Shown here: positions 32,977 to 33,056 of the stretch, piece by piece
Layout of the letters: each line of letters begins with the position of its first letter
Numbering within the stretch: position 1 is the first letter of the stretch
NCBI GenBank assembly: GCA_020725005.1
Contig: DYFW01000018.1
Coordinates: 1 to 33,056 of the forward strand
DNA length: 33,056 bases
Direction of reading: 5' to 3'
Origin: Thiobacillus denitrificans
GTDB taxonomy: Bacteria; Pseudomonadota; Gammaproteobacteria; Burkholderiales; Thiobacillaceae
Made by a program: the position numbers and the translations under genes
Notes under the pieces: generated by a model
Seen by the model: the letters and a program-made list of their open reading frames with translations, nothing else
The model's database searches: none
Told to the model about the DNA's origin: nothing

Positions 32977-33056
32977 ATGAACGCACTTCGCAGAAACGTA
33001 CTGAAAGGCGCGGCCGGCGCCGGCGCCGTGGCGGTGGCCGTGGCGGCGGGCCTGCT
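32977..33056 (+). CDS. soxY: SoxY, sulfur carrier subunit (start only, cut by window end)
   Basis: Only the first 26 codons are in the window. The start has a twin-arginine signal (LRRNVLKGAAGAG), as SoxY normally has because it is exported folded with SoxZ. AAAGGA precedes the ATG. Naming is from position after soxXA and the Tat motif, not from the carrier motif GGCGG, which is beyond the edge. Confidence 0.75.
   Translation, partial: MNALRRNVLKGAAGAGAVAVAVAAGL

Overview
The window is GC-rich, densely packed chromosomal DNA that reads as a sulfur-oxidising betaproteobacterium, most likely Thiobacillus or a close relative. This rests on the soxX-soxA-soxY start at the right edge, a DUF1631/PilZ/GGDEF/EAL protein of a type common in Betaproteobacteria, a COG4315 lipoprotein with an ECF sigma pair, and the codon usage. 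Genus is inference; no 16S gene is present. I see no phage, transposase, integrase or CRISPR array.

Layout. 1-3.0 kb: a 108-bp-period direct repeat, then two overlapping FAD-dependent oxidoreductase genes. 3.0-4.7 kb (minus): lipoprotein, ECF sigma factor and anti-sigma factor, tightly coupled behind an ECF-like promoter. 4.8-7.2 kb: an arsenic operon arsR-arsI-arsC-acr3 whose operator overlaps the -10 box and abuts the start codon. 7.2-11.3 kb: an orphan minus-strand reading frame with its own terminator, a hairpin-rich leader, and a 1290-residue cyclic-di-GMP protein. 11.3-13.1 kb: tRNA-Thr(CGT) and gltX (minus), tRNA-Val(CAC) (plus). 13.2-18.7 kb (plus): rhlE, an EamA transporter, an Ada-like methyltransferase, a SAM methyltransferase with a regulatory domain, and a nitroreductase. 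18.7-21.1 kb (minus): a divergent pyruvate-kinase-like protein behind a PAS gene that seems to have lost its proper start through a frame disruption. 21.3-25.2 kb (plus): a small hypothetical, a short-type alpha-glucan phosphorylase, a cysteine-containing Tat-exported PstS-like protein, and a TauE/SafE exporter broken by frameshifts. 25.2-28.15 kb (minus): modE-modA-modB-modC with two ModE boxes. 28.2-33.06 kb: a histidine kinase and a sigma-54 response regulator, divergently placed, followed by soxX, soxA and the start of soxY.

The strongest regulatory result is at 31.28-31.43 kb. Two matching 17-bp dyads lie 32 bp apart, about 110-145 bp upstream of a near-consensus sigma-54 promoter that fires into soxX. 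The gene just before them encodes an NtrC-family activator with an intact GAFTGA loop. This gives a coherent circuit: kinase, phosphorylated activator, tandem enhancer sites, sigma-54 promoter, thiosulfate-oxidising Sox proteins. A related arrangement (TspS/TspR) has been described for Acidithiobacillus caldus, so the principle is not new, but the sites here are specific and testable.

A second theme is that both arsR and modE have start codons directly against their operators with no Shine-Dalgarno sequence, which suggests leaderless, autoregulated mRNAs. Most remaining genes are ordinary housekeeping or accessory functions.
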